The position numbers were made by a program, and so were the translations under genes. 64,000 nucleotides of DNA from assembly GCF_016919445.1 (NCBI RefSeq), contig NZ_CP070356.1, forward strand, positions 2,202,001 to 2,266,000, in the 5' to 3' direction. The stretch comes from Pseudomonas sp. PDNC002 (lineage in GTDB: Bacteria > Pseudomonadota > Gammaproteobacteria > Pseudomonadales > Pseudomonadaceae). This document shows positions 8,593 through 17,676 of this stretch, piece after piece (position 1 is the first letter of the stretch; every line of letters begins with the position of its first letter). Under the pieces are notes generated by a model, which was not told where the DNA came from, ran no database searches, and worked only from the letters and a program-made list of their open reading frames with translations.

Positions 8593-10296
8593 TTAATCCT
8601 TGGTCACGCGGTTGACTTCCTCGAGGCTGGTGATGCCTTGCATGGCTTTCACCAGCCCTGAGGCGCGCAGATCGTTGAAGCCTTCTTTCCGGGCCTGTTC
8701 GGCGATCTGAATGGAGTTACCTTCCTCCATGATAATCCGCTGCAAGGCTGGCGTGATTTTAACCACTTCATAAATACCGACTCGACCTTTATAACCGCCC
8801 TTGCAATTTTCACACCCGACGGGGGAGTACAGTTTGAAGGACCCGATCTTGTCCTCCGGGAAGCCTTCATGCAGCAGAGCATCTCGAGGCACGTCGTGTT
8901 CTTTTTTGCAGGTCGGGCAGAGTTTACGAGCGAGTCGCTGGGCAATGATCAGGTTGGTGGAGGTCGCCAGGTTGAAGGATGCGACACCCATGTTAAGCAA
9001 GCGCGTCAGTGTCTCGGCGGCACTGTTGGTGTGCAGTGTAGACATTACCATGTGGCCGGTTTGAGCGGCTTTGATGGCGATTTCCGCCGTTTCCAGGTCA
9101 CGGATCTCGCCGACCATGATCACGTCGGGATCTTGGCGCAGGAATGCCCGGAGCGCTTGGGCGAAGTCCATCCCTTGGCGGGGGTTGACGTTGACCTGGT
9201 TGATACCTTCGAGGTTGATCTCCACCGGGTCTTCTGCAGTGGAAATATTGATGTCCGGGGTGTTGAGGATATTCAGGCCGGTGTAGAGCGAGACGGTCTT
9301 TCCCGATCCGGTCGGGCCTGTCACCAGAATCATGCCTTGCGGTTGCTTGAGCGCATCCATGTAGAGCTGCTTCTGAGCATCCTCGTAGCCCAGGGCGTCG
9401 ATACCCATCTGGGCGCTCGCGGAGTCGAGAATCCGCATGACGATCTTCTCGCCCCACAGGGTTGGCAGGGTGTTGACGCGGAAGTCGATGGATTTGCTCT
9501 TCGATACTCGCATCTTAATGCGGCCGTCCTGAGGCTTGCGTCGCTCAGAGATATCCAGGCCGGCCATTACCTTCAGGCGCGCGGAGATACGACTGGCCAA
9601 TTGGATTGGGGGCTTGGCCGTCTCGTGCAGCATGCCGTCGGTGCGGAAGCGCACGCGGTAGACTTTCTCGTAGGGCTCGAAGTGCAGGTCGGAAGAGCCG
9701 CCCTTGATGGCATCCAGAAGCATCTTGTTGACGAAGCGCACCACTGGCGCGTCATCTGCGTCGCCCCCAATGGGCTCATCCTTGTGCTCGGTGTTGCCAC
9801 TCTCGATGTCTAGTCCGTCGAGATCGACATCGCCCAGATCGTCCAGCCCGCCAGTGACGCTTTCGAATAGCTTTTCGATAGCCTCACCGAGCTTGTCATC
9901 CTCCACCAGGATGGCTTCCGTGGTGAGGCCTGTACTGAACTGGACGTCCGTGATGGCTTGGTGGTTGGTCGGGTCCGAGAGGCCGACAAATAGCTTGTTG
10001 CCGCGACGCCACAGCGGGAGCACCCGGTGTTGGCGGATTAGCTTCTCACTCACCAGTTCCTTCGGGAGGCTCTCTCGATCAAGGCTGCTGAGGTCGCAGA
10101 AAGCCACGCCGAACTGCTCTGCGGCCAGTTCGGTCAGTGGTCTGCTTTTGACCAGCTTGTTTTGTACGAGGTAAGTCACCAGCGACAGCTTATTTCGCTG
10201 TGCCTGGAGCTGAGCTTGCTGCGCGCTTTTCTCATCGAGAAGCTCGGAGTGCACCAGCTGGCGGGCGAGGCCTGACAGCACGACTTGATCGTTCAT
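8593..10296 (-). CDS. pilB: Type IV pilus extension ATPase PilB
   Basis: This 567-residue cytoplasmic hexameric ATPase powers pilus extension. An N-terminal MshE-type domain spans roughly residues 1-150. The Walker A loop GPTGSGKT is near residue 328, the atypical Walker B VIMVGEIRD near residue 388, and the His box (MSTLHTNSA) near 415. A tetracysteine zinc site is formed by CPTC near 460 and CENC near 497. The acidic stretch near residues 150-175 (DDLGDVDLDGLD) is the usual variable linker. The gene is divergent from pilA, with the pilA sigma-54 promoter between them. Confidence 0.96.
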   Translation of the reverse strand: MNDQVVLSGLARQLVHSELLDEKSAQQAQLQAQRNKLSLVTYLVQNKLVKSRPLTELAAEQFGVAFCDLSSLDRESLPKELVSEKLIRQHRVLPLWRRGNKLFVGLSDPTNHQAITDVQFSTGLTTEAILVEDDKLGEAIEKLFESVTGGLDDLGDVDLDGLDIESGNTEHKDEPIGGDADDAPVVRFVNKMLLDAIKGGSSDLHFEPYEKVYRVRFRTDGMLHETAKPPIQLASRISARLKVMAGLDISERRKPQDGRIKMRVSKSKSIDFRVNTLPTLWGEKIVMRILDSASAQMGIDALGYEDAQKQLYMDALKQPQGMILVTGPTGSGKTVSLYTGLNILNTPDINISTAEDPVEINLEGINQVNVNPRQGMDFAQALRAFLRQDPDVIMVGEIRDLETAEIAIKAAQTGHMVMSTLHTNSAAETLTRLLNMGVASFNLATSTNLIIAQRLARKLCPTCKKEHDVPRDALLHEGFPEDKIGSFKLYSPVGCENCKGGYKGRVGIYEVVKITPALQRIIMEEGNSIQIAEQARKEGFNDLRASGLVKAMQGITSLEEVNRVTKD

Positions 10297-10457
10297 TGGA
10301 GGATGGCCAGAAAAGATGTTCGGTGCCTTATATCGTAGATGGTCCTGAGTGCCAAATGTGCTGAATAAAACTGACGAAAAGCGTCACTTCCTGCGTAAAT
10401 TCGTTTTACTTTGTAGGCAAATTCTCTCCTGATGCCTGAAATTCAGGTGCTCGATAT

Positions 10458-10473
10458 TGGCACGGAAGCTGCT
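10458..10473 (+). promoter_or_regulatory. Sigma-54 (RpoN) promoter of pilA
   Basis: TGGCACGGAAGCTGCT contains the invariant GG and GC dinucleotides exactly ten bases apart, matching the -24/-12 consensus TGGCAC-N5-TTGC. Transcription would start near 10484, leaving a leader of about 38 bases before pilA. PilA genes of Pseudomonas are known to depend on RpoN and the PilS-PilR pair, so PilR sites are expected further upstream in the pilB-pilA gap. Confidence 0.85.
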
Positions 10474-10521
10474 TTTCCGAAGGCAGGTCCTACGACCTCG
10501 TCTAAAAACCTGGAGAGAAAT

Positions 10522-10947
10522 ATGAAAGCTCAAAAAGGCTTTACTCTGATCGAATTGATGATCGTTGTTGCGATCATCGGCATTCTGGCCGCCATCGCTC
10601 TGCCGGCCTATCAGGACTACACCGTGCGTGCGCGTGTGAGTGAAGGTCTGGTTCTGGCTTCTGCTGCTAAGACCGCTGTAGCAGAAAACGCTGCAAACGG
10701 TACTTCTCCGCTGAGCGCTGGCTGGACTGCTCCAACTGCCACCAAGAACGTATCCAGCGTTTCGGTTAACGGCGGCACTGGCGAAATCTCCGTCGTGTAC
10801 CAAGCTGCCGCTGGTAGCGTGAACCTCAAACTGACTCCGTCTTCGGGTGGCTCCGCACTGAGCGCCGGTGCCGTTCCGACCGGTGCTATCACCTGGAAGT
10901 GCACCACTTCTACCGATGCGAAGTATGTTCCTGCTGAATGCCGCTGA
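10522..10947 (+). CDS. pilA: Type IVa major pilin PilA
   Basis: The 141-residue prepilin begins [17 protein letters not shown]. It has a six-residue leader cleaved by PilD after Gly6, Glu at mature position 5, and a long hydrophobic N-terminal helix. The C-terminal disulfide loop is formed by two Cys residues near 127 and 140 (WKC...AECR), with 12 residues between them as in classical P. aeruginosa pilins. The chain ends in Arg one residue after the second Cys, so the C-terminal Ser used by TfpO-type glycosylation is absent. The body is rich in Ser and Thr, and codon use is strongly biased. The start follows GGAGA at the proper distance. Confidence 0.96.
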   Translation: MKAQKGFTLIELMIVVAIIGILAAIALPAYQDYTVRARVSEGLVLASAAKTAVAENAANGTSPLSAGWTAPTATKNVSSVSVNGGTGEISVVYQAAAGSVNLKLTPSSGGSALSAGAVPTGAITWKCTTSTDAKYVPAECR

Positions 10948-10981
10948 TTGCTCTTTGGCATAACGGCGTCTGGTGGTAATG

Positions 10982-11006
10982 AAAGGCCCTCTTAGGAGGG
11001 CTTTTC
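10982..11006 (+). terminator. Terminator or attenuator after pilA
   Basis: AAAGGCCCTC-TTA-GGAGGGCTTTTC forms a stem of about 7-8 pairs followed by four T residues. It lies between pilA and the GT-C/TPR gene and would let pilA be transcribed far more than the downstream gene while allowing some read-through. Confidence 0.7.
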
Positions 11007-11030
11007 TGTCTCTGTAAGGATTGGCAGCAA

Positions 11031-12914
11031 ATGCGGAATCATTGGTGGTGGACGGTACCCTGCCTTGCTCTGTTGGGCTTGGCGCTACTTTATTGGCCGG
11101 TCAACTCTCTGGGGTACGTCTGGGATGATACGACTCTATTTCTAGATAGCCCGTTGCTGCGTAATCCCGACGACATCTGGGTTTCACTTAGTACTCAATT
11201 GCTGCCAGGCACAACGTACTTCCGGCCGGTGGTGCTGCTAACGTTCATCGCCGAGTTCAAGCTGTTTGGTGTGCGTCCTGACATCTCTCATGCGTTTAAC
11301 TACTTCATTCTGCTAGTCAATTGCACCACGATCGGATTTCTCGCGTGGCATCTTTCGCGCGGGAGGAGGGAGCGGGAGCGAATGCTTCGGGCTGCATTCG
11401 CCGTACTCATTTATGGATGCAATCCGGTACTTCTCGAGTCGGCAGCATGGGTATCTGGGCGTTTCGACCTTCTAGTCACAGCCTTTGCACTATTAGGCTT
11501 GTTGAGCCTTTCCTGCGCGCGGGGCTTGACTCGAGATCTGCTGGTCACTAGCTGTTTTCTATTCGCCATCGGTTCAAAGGAGATGGCGATTACGTTTCCC
11601 GCGTTAATTGTATTGTGGTTGTGGCTCGATAAGCGGCCTCCGGCGGGGCTCAGGGCTCGAGTCAGTTCAATCCTGAGCGCTGAAAATCGGCGCTTGTACG
11701 TGTTCATTTTGATCGCTGGCACTGCGTATGTTGCGCTACGCTTTTCGCTCTTTGGTGGTTTGTTCAAGAATGACGACTCTCTGGGGCAGGATTTTATTGC
11801 TCGCATTGCATTCGTCGGTCAAACCCTCTGGTTTTATCTCCATATGGCTGTTTGGCCTTTCGCCGATCTGAGCCCTATTCACCCATTTGATGCGGCAGCG
11901 ATGACCGCGAATCAGAAGTTGACTGGCGTATCCATTGTACTGGCATTCATTAGCGTATTGCTGCTGTTAGCAGTTCGAGGGAAAAGGGTTGGGCTTCTTC
12001 TGCTGTGTGGCTTGTTAGCACTGCTCCCTGTTTTGAATATTGCTCCTTTGCTGATCAGCGGAAACATTGGTCAGGAGCGCTTCCTCACATTGCCAGTTGC
12101 GTTCCTTGCATTGGCGTTGGCGCAGGTGTCAATTCCAACAAGCGCGCTATCTGAGGCTATGCGTCGATTACTGCCGTGGCTTGGCGGTGCATTGGTCCTC
12201 GTATGGCTTGCTCTTGGCGCGTTGAATATTCGCCTGAATACTCCGCTTTGGGGAAGTGAGCAGTCTCTATGGGCATGGGCATTCGAGAAGGTGCCGGAGT
12301 CCGACTACGTCCGCTTCAATTACGTTGCATCCCTGCTGTTCTATCAGCGTGAAGATGAGGCCGAGCGGCTGTTGTCCGAATTTGAAAAGACGCCTGCCGG
12401 GCTGTCGAGCAGGATGAAGGGGCTGAAGGGGCAGTTATTGATACGCCAGCAAAAGTATGCGGAGGGGCTGGCGATGTTGGATGCGGGCCTTGTTGGAGAG
12501 TACCAGCCGCATAAGGAAATTCTTGAGAAAGGGATCGACATAAATAAGACAAAAATTGTTCTGAATGGATACTCAGGTACTTGGTATATACGCTTCGTTT
12601 ATGGCGCAAAAGCTGAGGCGTACTTGTATCTTGGGGATTATGAAGAGCTGAATAGAAGTTTGGATGTGATGAACTTCTATGATTCAAGCTATGCGGTAAT
12701 ACCGATGTATCGTGCCTTTGGTGCCTATGCACAGAACGATATAGAACAGGGGAATCGCCTTTTTGCAGAGTCTATAGAGAGGTTCTCCAAGCCAGTGGGG
12801 GATTCTGCATATGCTGTGCGTGCCGATTTTATAAAGCGTTTTTGCACAACGCGCTCTGATCAACTGGTCTGCAGAGAGAAAGAGAAAGTACTTTCTTCCC
12901 GTGAAGGGTCCTAG
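11031..12914 (+). CDS. GT-C fold membrane protein with C-terminal TPR-like domain; candidate pilin glycosyltransferase
   Basis: This 627-residue protein has about ten membrane helices up to residue 410, followed by a soluble helical domain of about 200 residues (repeated SLLFYQREDEAERLL / GQLLIRQQKYAEGLAMLDAG pattern) that resembles tetratricopeptide repeats. An early periplasmic loop carries YVWDDTTLFLDSPLL near residue 30, with the paired Asp expected of GT-C transferases. The layout resembles TMTC/DUF1736-type O-mannosyltransferases. The position directly after pilA is where P. aeruginosa keeps pilin-specific genes such as tfpO and tfpW. Its DNA is more AT-rich than its neighbours, especially the last 400 bases, which points to transfer. 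Pilin glycosylation is an inference from fold and position. Confidence 0.6.
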   Translation: MRNHWWWTVPCLALLGLALLYWPVNSLGYVWDDTTLFLDSPLLRNPDDIWVSLSTQLLPGTTYFRPVVLLTFIAEFKLFGVRPDISHAFNYFILLVNCTTIGFLAWHLSRGRRERERMLRAAFAVLIYGCNPVLLESAAWVSGRFDLLVTAFALLGLLSLSCARGLTRDLLVTSCFLFAIGSKEMAITFPALIVLWLWLDKRPPAGLRARVSSILSAENRRLYVFILIAGTAYVALRFSLFGGLFKNDDSLGQDFIARIAFVGQTLWFYLHMAVWPFADLSPIHPFDAAAMTANQKLTGVSIVLAFISVLLLLAVRGKRVGLLLLCGLLALLPVLNIAPLLISGNIGQERFLTLPVAFLALALAQVSIPTSALSEAMRRLLPWLGGALVLVWLALGALNIRLNTPLWGSEQSLWAWAFEKVPESDYVRFNYVASLLFYQREDEAERLLSEFEKTPAGLSSRMKGLKGQLLIRQQKYAEGLAMLDAGLVGEYQPHKEILEKGIDINKTKIVLNGYSGTWYIRFVYGAKAEAYLYLGDYEELNRSLDVMNFYDSSYAVIPMYRAFGAYAQNDIEQGNRLFAESIERFSKPVGDSAYAVRADFIKRFCTTRSDQLVCREKEKVLSSREGS

Positions 12915-12940
12915 TGGGTGGAATGTATGGAGATTGCAGC

Positions 12941-14089
12941 ATGAAGAACCTTGTTCCCTTCAACAAGCCCGCCATCGTCGGTCGCGAGTTGTATTACATC
13001 GCGCAAAGCATCATGAACAATCAGCATGCCGCGGGGGATGGTCCATTCACTCGCCAGTGCCGGGAATTCCTGCAGGACAGTTTTCAACTTCGTACCGCGC
13101 TGTTGACCACTTCCTGCACCACGGCTCTCGAGCTTTCGGCGCTGTTGCTGAATATCCAGCCGGGGGACGAAGTCATACTTCCGTCCTATACCTTCGTTTC
13201 CACCGCTAACGCCTTCGTTTTGCGCGGCGCCAAGCCGGTTTTCGTCGATATCCGTCCCGATACTCTGAATATCGACGAGACCAAAGTCGAAGCGGCGATC
13301 ACGCCGCGTACGAGAGCCATCTGCGTGGTGCACTACGCCGGTGTGGCCTGCGAAATGGATACACTGCTCGATATCGCTCGACGGCATGATATTCCCCTGG
13401 TCGAGGACGCGGCCCAGGCTGTTAGCTCCCGTTACAAAGGCCGCTACCTGGGCGGTTTGGGAGTTCTGGGGGCCTACAGCTTCCACGAGACGAAGAACTT
13501 CATCTGCGGGGAAGGTGGTGCGCTGATAGTCAACGATCCCGCCTACGTTGAGCGCGCGGAAATCCTGCGGGAGAAAGGCACCAATCGATCCAAGTTCTTC
13601 CGCGGCGAAGTGGACAAGTACACCTGGGTCGATCATGGCAGTTCAGCGTTGAGTTCCGACATCCTGGCCGCCTATCTCTTCGCTCAGTTGGAGCGCCACG
13701 AAGAGATTACCGGGCGGAGAAAGGCTATCTACGATCGTTACGCAGAGCACCTGATCGATCTGGCGCGACGCGAGTGCCTCGAACTACCTCATGTCCCCGC
13801 TGAGTGCGATTCCAACTTCCACATGTTCCACATCCGCACTCGCGATGTGGAGACCCGCAGCGCGTTGTTGCAAGCGTTCAGAAACTCCGACATCCATGCG
13901 GTATTCCACTACGTGCCACTGCATACTTCACCGATGGGGCAGGAGCTTGGCTGGGGGGAGGGGGACCTTCCGGTAACCGAGAAAGTCAGCGAGACGCTGA
14001 TCCGGCTGCCGTTCTATTTCGATCTTTCCGAGGCCGATCAGGATCGCGTCCTGAGCGTGCTCCATGACTTCTATGGGCCCTCTGCCTGA
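12941..14089 (+). CDS. rffA: dTDP-4-amino-4,6-dideoxygalactose transaminase (RffA/WecE type)
   Basis: This 382-residue DegT/DnrJ/EryC1 aminotransferase closely resembles E. coli RffA/WecE, including PGDEVILPSYTFVSTANAFV, VHYAGVACEMDT and REKGTNRSKFFRG. The PLP lysine lies in FHETKNF near residue 186. The family converts dTDP-4-keto-6-deoxyglucose to dTDP-4-amino-4,6-dideoxygalactose (dTDP-Fuc4N). The ATG is placed at MKNLVPFNKP because GGAG lies about 9 bases upstream and it aligns with the family start. The supplying rmlA/rmlB genes are not in the window. The acyltransferase gene further along could N-acylate the product. Confidence 0.85.
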   Translation: MKNLVPFNKPAIVGRELYYIAQSIMNNQHAAGDGPFTRQCREFLQDSFQLRTALLTTSCTTALELSALLLNIQPGDEVILPSYTFVSTANAFVLRGAKPVFVDIRPDTLNIDETKVEAAITPRTRAICVVHYAGVACEMDTLLDIARRHDIPLVEDAAQAVSSRYKGRYLGGLGVLGAYSFHETKNFICGEGGALIVNDPAYVERAEILREKGTNRSKFFRGEVDKYTWVDHGSSALSSDILAAYLFAQLERHEEITGRRKAIYDRYAEHLIDLARRECLELPHVPAECDSNFHMFHIRTRDVETRSALLQAFRNSDIHAVFHYVPLHTSPMGQELGWGEGDLPVTEKVSETLIRLPFYFDLSEADQDRVLSVLHDFYGPSA

Positions 14090-14113
14090 ACCTTGCCTTC
14101 TGGATAACTCTCG

Positions 14114-15589
14114 ATGCGATTGGCTATTGGCTGGCTGGCGGCGCTGGCGGCAGCGTTTCTGATTTCAGTTCCGATCTGGTTGCCTGATTTCCCTCCGCTG
14201 GTGGACCTTCCCCAGCATGCAGCCAACCTGGAACTAGCGCGGCAACTGATTCTTGGTACTTCCGATTGGCAGAAGTTGGTGCAGAACCAGTGGTTCACGC
14301 CGTACTACGGCTTCTACCTGCCGGCGTTCGTACTGAGTCTGTTCATGTCATCCGTTATGGCGGCGAAAGTTGTCGCTGCTGTCTCGATGTTGTCCATTCC
14401 TGCCGCTGTCGCGGTGGTCTTGCGCAGGCGTGCGCTCTCTCCCTGGCTTGCATTGCTGGTGGTGCCCGGTCTGTATGGCTTCGCTTTCCAGTGGGGCTTC
14501 GTCAGCTTCATGGTCGCCTGTTCGGCGCTGGTGCTAGGGGTCGACGCGATCGATCGCTATTTCGAGAGCGGCGCCCGGCAAGGTGCGGCAGCCATTGCGG
14601 CCTACAGCATTCTTCTTTTCTTCCTGCACGCCTATGCCTATGGGCTGTTCATGATCATCTATGGCGTGCGTTGGCTTACCTGCTCCAGAGCGCTGCGCGC
14701 CGCGCTGGTGGTGGTACCGTCGGGAGTTCTAGCGCTTGCTTGGCTGACCTGGGCGGCGCAAGGACCGGCTCAGGCCAAGCAGCCTATCCTCTGGGACTTG
14801 GGATGGATTCGCATCGGGCAATTGATGCGAGACCTGCTTGGGTTGAGCTTCGGCGGTGCCGAGCAGATGCTGGGTGTCGCGATCGTTGCTCTGATCTGCC
14901 TTGGCGTGGGCGGCTCCAGGCTGTCGAGGAGCCCATGGCGATTGCTGCCGGTTCTGATTGTCGTAGTGGCTTATTTTGTGTTGCCCAATCGGGTCATGGG
15001 GACGTACTTCACCTATCAGCGGTTCTCGATATTCATTCTTCCGCTGCTTTTGCTGGCGCTGGAGCCCAGGCAGTCGTCCGCCCCTGAGTCCGGATCGCGC
15101 AGTGGCTCACTTGGCGGCCTGATAGCCGGTCTGCTGATCGCGCTGGTGGTGTCCATTCAAGGTGCCAAGGCCTATCAGTTCGATCGTGAATCGGCTGGAT
15201 TCACGCCTGTGCTTCAGGCCATCCCCGAGCGACAACGGGTTCTGTACCTGGCATTCGACCCTCAGACACTGTGGTACAGCGCGCCCTCCTATTTGCATTT
15301 CGCACAGTGGTATGGCGCGCAGAAGAAGGGATTCGTGGAGTTCAACTTTGCGTCCTTCTATGGCTTGCCAGTGGTGTACTCGCCGCCGGCAGGTGCGCTG
15401 GCGCCTCCCAACATCGAGTGGTTCCCCAACCAGTTCAGATGCGATGCTCCCTATGTGAAGGAGTTTGGCTATGTACTGGTCAAGGCTGAGATCGACCTGA
15501 GCGCTATGTATTTCGACGACCCGCGTTGTGGTTTGTCGCTGGTTCAGTCAGGCGGTGGCTGGTGGTTGTATACCCACAAGGAAGACTAG
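14114..15589 (+). CDS. Polytopic membrane protein, possible GT-C glycosyltransferase
   Basis: This 491-residue protein has about ten to twelve hydrophobic helices and a first periplasmic loop starting WLPDFPPLVDLPQHAANLE. That acidic, His-bearing loop after helix 1 is reminiscent of GT-C enzymes of the PMT/ArnT type. The last 120 residues (from VLYLAFDPQTLWYSAPSYLHF) are a soluble domain, probably periplasmic. No named family is recognised. The stop TAG overlaps the stop of the convergent gtrA gene in a shared CTAG. It starts 25 bases after the RffA gene and is presumably co-transcribed, so polyprenyl-linked sugar transfer is a reasonable guess. Confidence 0.55.
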   Translation: MRLAIGWLAALAAAFLISVPIWLPDFPPLVDLPQHAANLELARQLILGTSDWQKLVQNQWFTPYYGFYLPAFVLSLFMSSVMAAKVVAAVSMLSIPAAVAVVLRRRALSPWLALLVVPGLYGFAFQWGFVSFMVACSALVLGVDAIDRYFESGARQGAAAIAAYSILLFFLHAYAYGLFMIIYGVRWLTCSRALRAALVVVPSGVLALAWLTWAAQGPAQAKQPILWDLGWIRIGQLMRDLLGLSFGGAEQMLGVAIVALICLGVGGSRLSRSPWRLLPVLIVVVAYFVLPNRVMGTYFTYQRFSIFILPLLLLALEPRQSSAPESGSRSGSLGGLIAGLLIALVVSIQGAKAYQFDRESAGFTPVLQAIPERQRVLYLAFDPQTLWYSAPSYLHFAQWYGAQKKGFVEFNFASFYGLPVVYSPPAGALAPPNIEWFPNQFRCDAPYVKEFGYVLVKAEIDLSAMYFDDPRCGLSLVQSGGGWWLYTHKED

Positions 15590-15969
15590 CTAACCCTCTC
15601 GTTGAAGACGTAGAACTTCGACACCAGAAATAGAAATACTGCGATGACAGGAATGCTGCCGGCCTGTACCAGTTGGTGTGCGAATCCCAGTCGATTGCTG
15701 AGCACTTCGATGAGTGCGATGTTCAGCAGGTAACCTCCCAGCTGAGCCAGAGCGTAGCGGTATCCCGCTCTGGTCAGCCTGCCTTCATGCTGGAAGGTGA
15801 ATTTCCTGTTTCCGATGAATGCTGCTGTGGCGCAAACGGCATAGATCAATGTCACCGCCATTTCAGGCCTGACGCCCCAGTAGGTGATCAGCAGGTAGGC
15901 AATGTAGCCGGACAGATTGGTCAGCAGGCCAACTGCCAAATATGTCGTGAACTGTCGGGAAATACTCAT
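15586..15969 (-). CDS. gtrA: GtrA family membrane protein (putative lipid-linked sugar flippase)
   Basis: This 127-residue protein has four hydrophobic helices and the GtrA signature start FTTYLAVGLLTNLSGYIAYLLI, with FIGNRKFTF between helices 2 and 3. GtrA proteins are thought to flip undecaprenyl-phosphate-linked sugars made by a GtrB transferase. A GtrB-type gene lies two genes upstream on the same strand, so the pair is complete. The gene is convergent with the polytopic membrane protein, the two sharing four bases at their stops. Confidence 0.82.
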   Translation of the reverse strand: MSISRQFTTYLAVGLLTNLSGYIAYLLITYWGVRPEMAVTLIYAVCATAAFIGNRKFTFQHEGRLTRAGYRYALAQLGGYLLNIALIEVLSNRLGFAHQLVQAGSIPVIAVFLFLVSKFYVFNERVS

Positions 15970-15990
15970 TCGGTGAACTAACCGCGCTCG

Positions 15991-16554
15991 TCAGGCAAGT
16001 GGCGAAGACAAGTAAGCGGCTTCCAGTTCCAGAAGGTCACGCTTGCGATCCTTCAGCTTCCGTCCCGGACAGCCGAAGTAGACCGACCAGGCTTCAGAGC
16101 TCCGCGTCATCATGGTCATGGCGCCTACGGAGGTGCCTTCGGCCAGGTGTACGCCAGGGAAGATGATCGACTGGGTGCCGACTATGGAGTGGCGCCCGAT
16201 CGTGATTGCCGCCTTGATTTCCTTCTTGTACTGATCCGGCACCGTCGGGTTGGTCAGGGTCCGGCCGGAATAATCATCGCTCTGTGTGAAAACGTTGCAG
16301 CCGTATGCCAGGCCAGAGAAGTCTTCCATGGTTATTCCCTGTTCTCCGCCGGCGAGATTGCAGAATACGGCGACGTGCACGTTGCGTCCGATACTGACCT
16401 TGCCCGAAAGAACGCAGAAATCGTCGATCCTGGAATGATCGCCAATCTCGATCTGGTCATGGTTGTAAATGCTGGCAAGCTTGCTGATCCGAACGTTTTT
16501 GCCCAGGCGTTTAAAGCCGAGGCTTGCCAGTTCTTCATCTGAATAGAATGCCAT
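15991..16554 (-). CDS. Left-handed beta-helix (hexapeptide) acyltransferase, possible Fuc4N N-acyltransferase
   Basis: This 187-residue protein has the repeated hexapeptide pattern of LbH acyltransferases (VRISKLASIYNHDQIEIGDHSRIDDFCVLSG, then IGRHSIVGTQSIIFPGVHLAEGTSVGAM). It resembles the FdtC/VioB/maltose-acetyltransferase group that acylates amino-sugar nucleotides. The candidate catalytic His lies in the segment around GRHSIVG near residue 122, but I cannot assign it firmly. With an RffA-type aminotransferase nearby it could acetylate dTDP-Fuc4N. It lies between gtrB and gtrA with gaps of about 10 and 20 bases, so the three form one minus-strand unit. Confidence 0.7.
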   Translation of the reverse strand: MAFYSDEELASLGFKRLGKNVRISKLASIYNHDQIEIGDHSRIDDFCVLSGKVSIGRNVHVAVFCNLAGGEQGITMEDFSGLAYGCNVFTQSDDYSGRTLTNPTVPDQYKKEIKAAITIGRHSIVGTQSIIFPGVHLAEGTSVGAMTMMTRSSEAWSVYFGCPGRKLKDRKRDLLELEAAYLSSPLA

Positions 16555-16564
16555 CTGGATTTCC

Positions 16565-17497
16565 TCAGGATTCTGGCTCGTGCCTATGGATGTCCCTGAC
16601 GATGGTGTAGGGGCGCTGCTTGATTTCGCTGAATATCTTTGAAAGATAGATGCCGACGACGCCGATGAAGCAAATGATCATGCCACCTACCAGCCAGATG
16701 GATGCCATGACCGAAGTCCAGCCCAGTAGCGGTGTTGTGAAGAACAACCAGTTGGCGATCAGATAGAGGGTATAGAGCAGGGCGGCAGAGGAGATCATGG
16801 CGCCGATATTGAATACCCAGACCAGGGGGGCATTGCTGAATGAGGTGATGGCATTCACCATCAGGGACAACTTTTTCCTCAGCGTATAACTGGTCTGGCT
16901 GCTGCTTTTCTTGCCGACGACCTCGGCCACCTGGTCGAAGCCGGTGAGGTGCCAGAGGCCGACGATAAACACCTCTCTTTCCCTGTGCTGCAGCAGTGCA
17001 TTGACGTAGCGGCGGCTCATCAGTCGTGCTGTCACGACATTCTGCGGCAGCGCGTCACCACTCAGCCGATTGAGCAGCCAGTAGAAGAGACGTCCGCTCG
17101 TGCGTTCGAACCAGCCCCCCTTCCGGGTTTCCTGTACGCCGTAAACGACATCGCACTGTTTCTCGGCCATGATCTCGGCGAAGGTCGAGAGCCACTCCGG
17201 CGATTCCTCAAGGTCGCTATCGATCAGGAAGGTTCGTTCGCCCCTTGCATGCTCCAGTCCGGTCATCATCGCTTTGTGGTGGCCGAAGTTTCGAGAGAGA
17301 TCGACGACAACGACATGTGCGTCACGTGCGACCAGTTCCCGTGCGATTTGCAAGCTGTCGTCAGGCGAACCATCGTTGACCAGTACTATTTCATAGTCAT
17401 CGCCGACCAGTTTGCGCGCGGCTTCACTGGCGCGGTGGTGAAACTCCAGTAAATGGGGCGCAGACATATACATCGTGGCGACGACGGAAAGCTTCAT
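16565..17497 (-). CDS. gtrB: GtrB-type polyprenyl-phosphate glycosyltransferase (GT2)
   Basis: This 310-residue protein has an N-terminal GT2 domain (KLSVVATMYMSAPHL, then VLVNDGSPDDSL with the nucleotide-binding Asp residues, FLIDSDLEESPEWL as the DxD region, and a QxxRxx-like region near residue 150). Two hydrophobic helices follow near residues 228-250 and 262-288. That is the layout of GtrB/DPM1-like enzymes, which load a sugar onto undecaprenyl phosphate at the inner face of the inner membrane. It opens the minus-strand gtrB-acyltransferase-gtrA unit. Which nucleotide sugar is used cannot be read from the sequence; the locus suggests a dTDP-Fuc4N derivative or a hexose. Confidence 0.8.
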   Translation of the reverse strand: MKLSVVATMYMSAPHLLEFHHRASEAARKLVGDDYEIVLVNDGSPDDSLQIARELVARDAHVVVVDLSRNFGHHKAMMTGLEHARGERTFLIDSDLEESPEWLSTFAEIMAEKQCDVVYGVQETRKGGWFERTSGRLFYWLLNRLSGDALPQNVVTARLMSRRYVNALLQHREREVFIVGLWHLTGFDQVAEVVGKKSSSQTSYTLRKKLSLMVNAITSFSNAPLVWVFNIGAMISSAALLYTLYLIANWLFFTTPLLGWTSVMASIWLVGGMIICFIGVVGIYLSKIFSEIKQRPYTIVRDIHRHEPES

Positions 17498-17635
17498 GAA
17501 GAAACACTCTTGAAATTGCTGGATGGAAGCCTATCCGGATGCGCCCGGAAATGCGCCGGATCATCGCACAAAATATCAGGCCGACACCGGGCAGGTTATT
17601 GATTGATCAGGACTTCAGGTGACCTTGCGGAAGTA

Positions 17636-17665
17636 TTGAACGGGCTTCTTGCGTAATGCTATCTT
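17636..17665 (+). promoter_or_regulatory. Putative sigma-70 promoter of tRNA-Thr
   Basis: TTGAAC (17636-17641) and TATCTT (17660-17665) are separated by 18 bases and end 11 bases before the tRNA 5' end, a suitable geometry for a stable-RNA promoter. The call rests only on consensus match and spacing. Confidence 0.5.
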
Positions 17666-17676
17666 TCGCGCGACTT

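Noticed and set aside
10432..10521. Upstream extension of pilA
   Set aside because: The extension crosses the sigma-54 promoter. The prepilin leader MKAQKG with its own ribosome site fixes the start at 10522.
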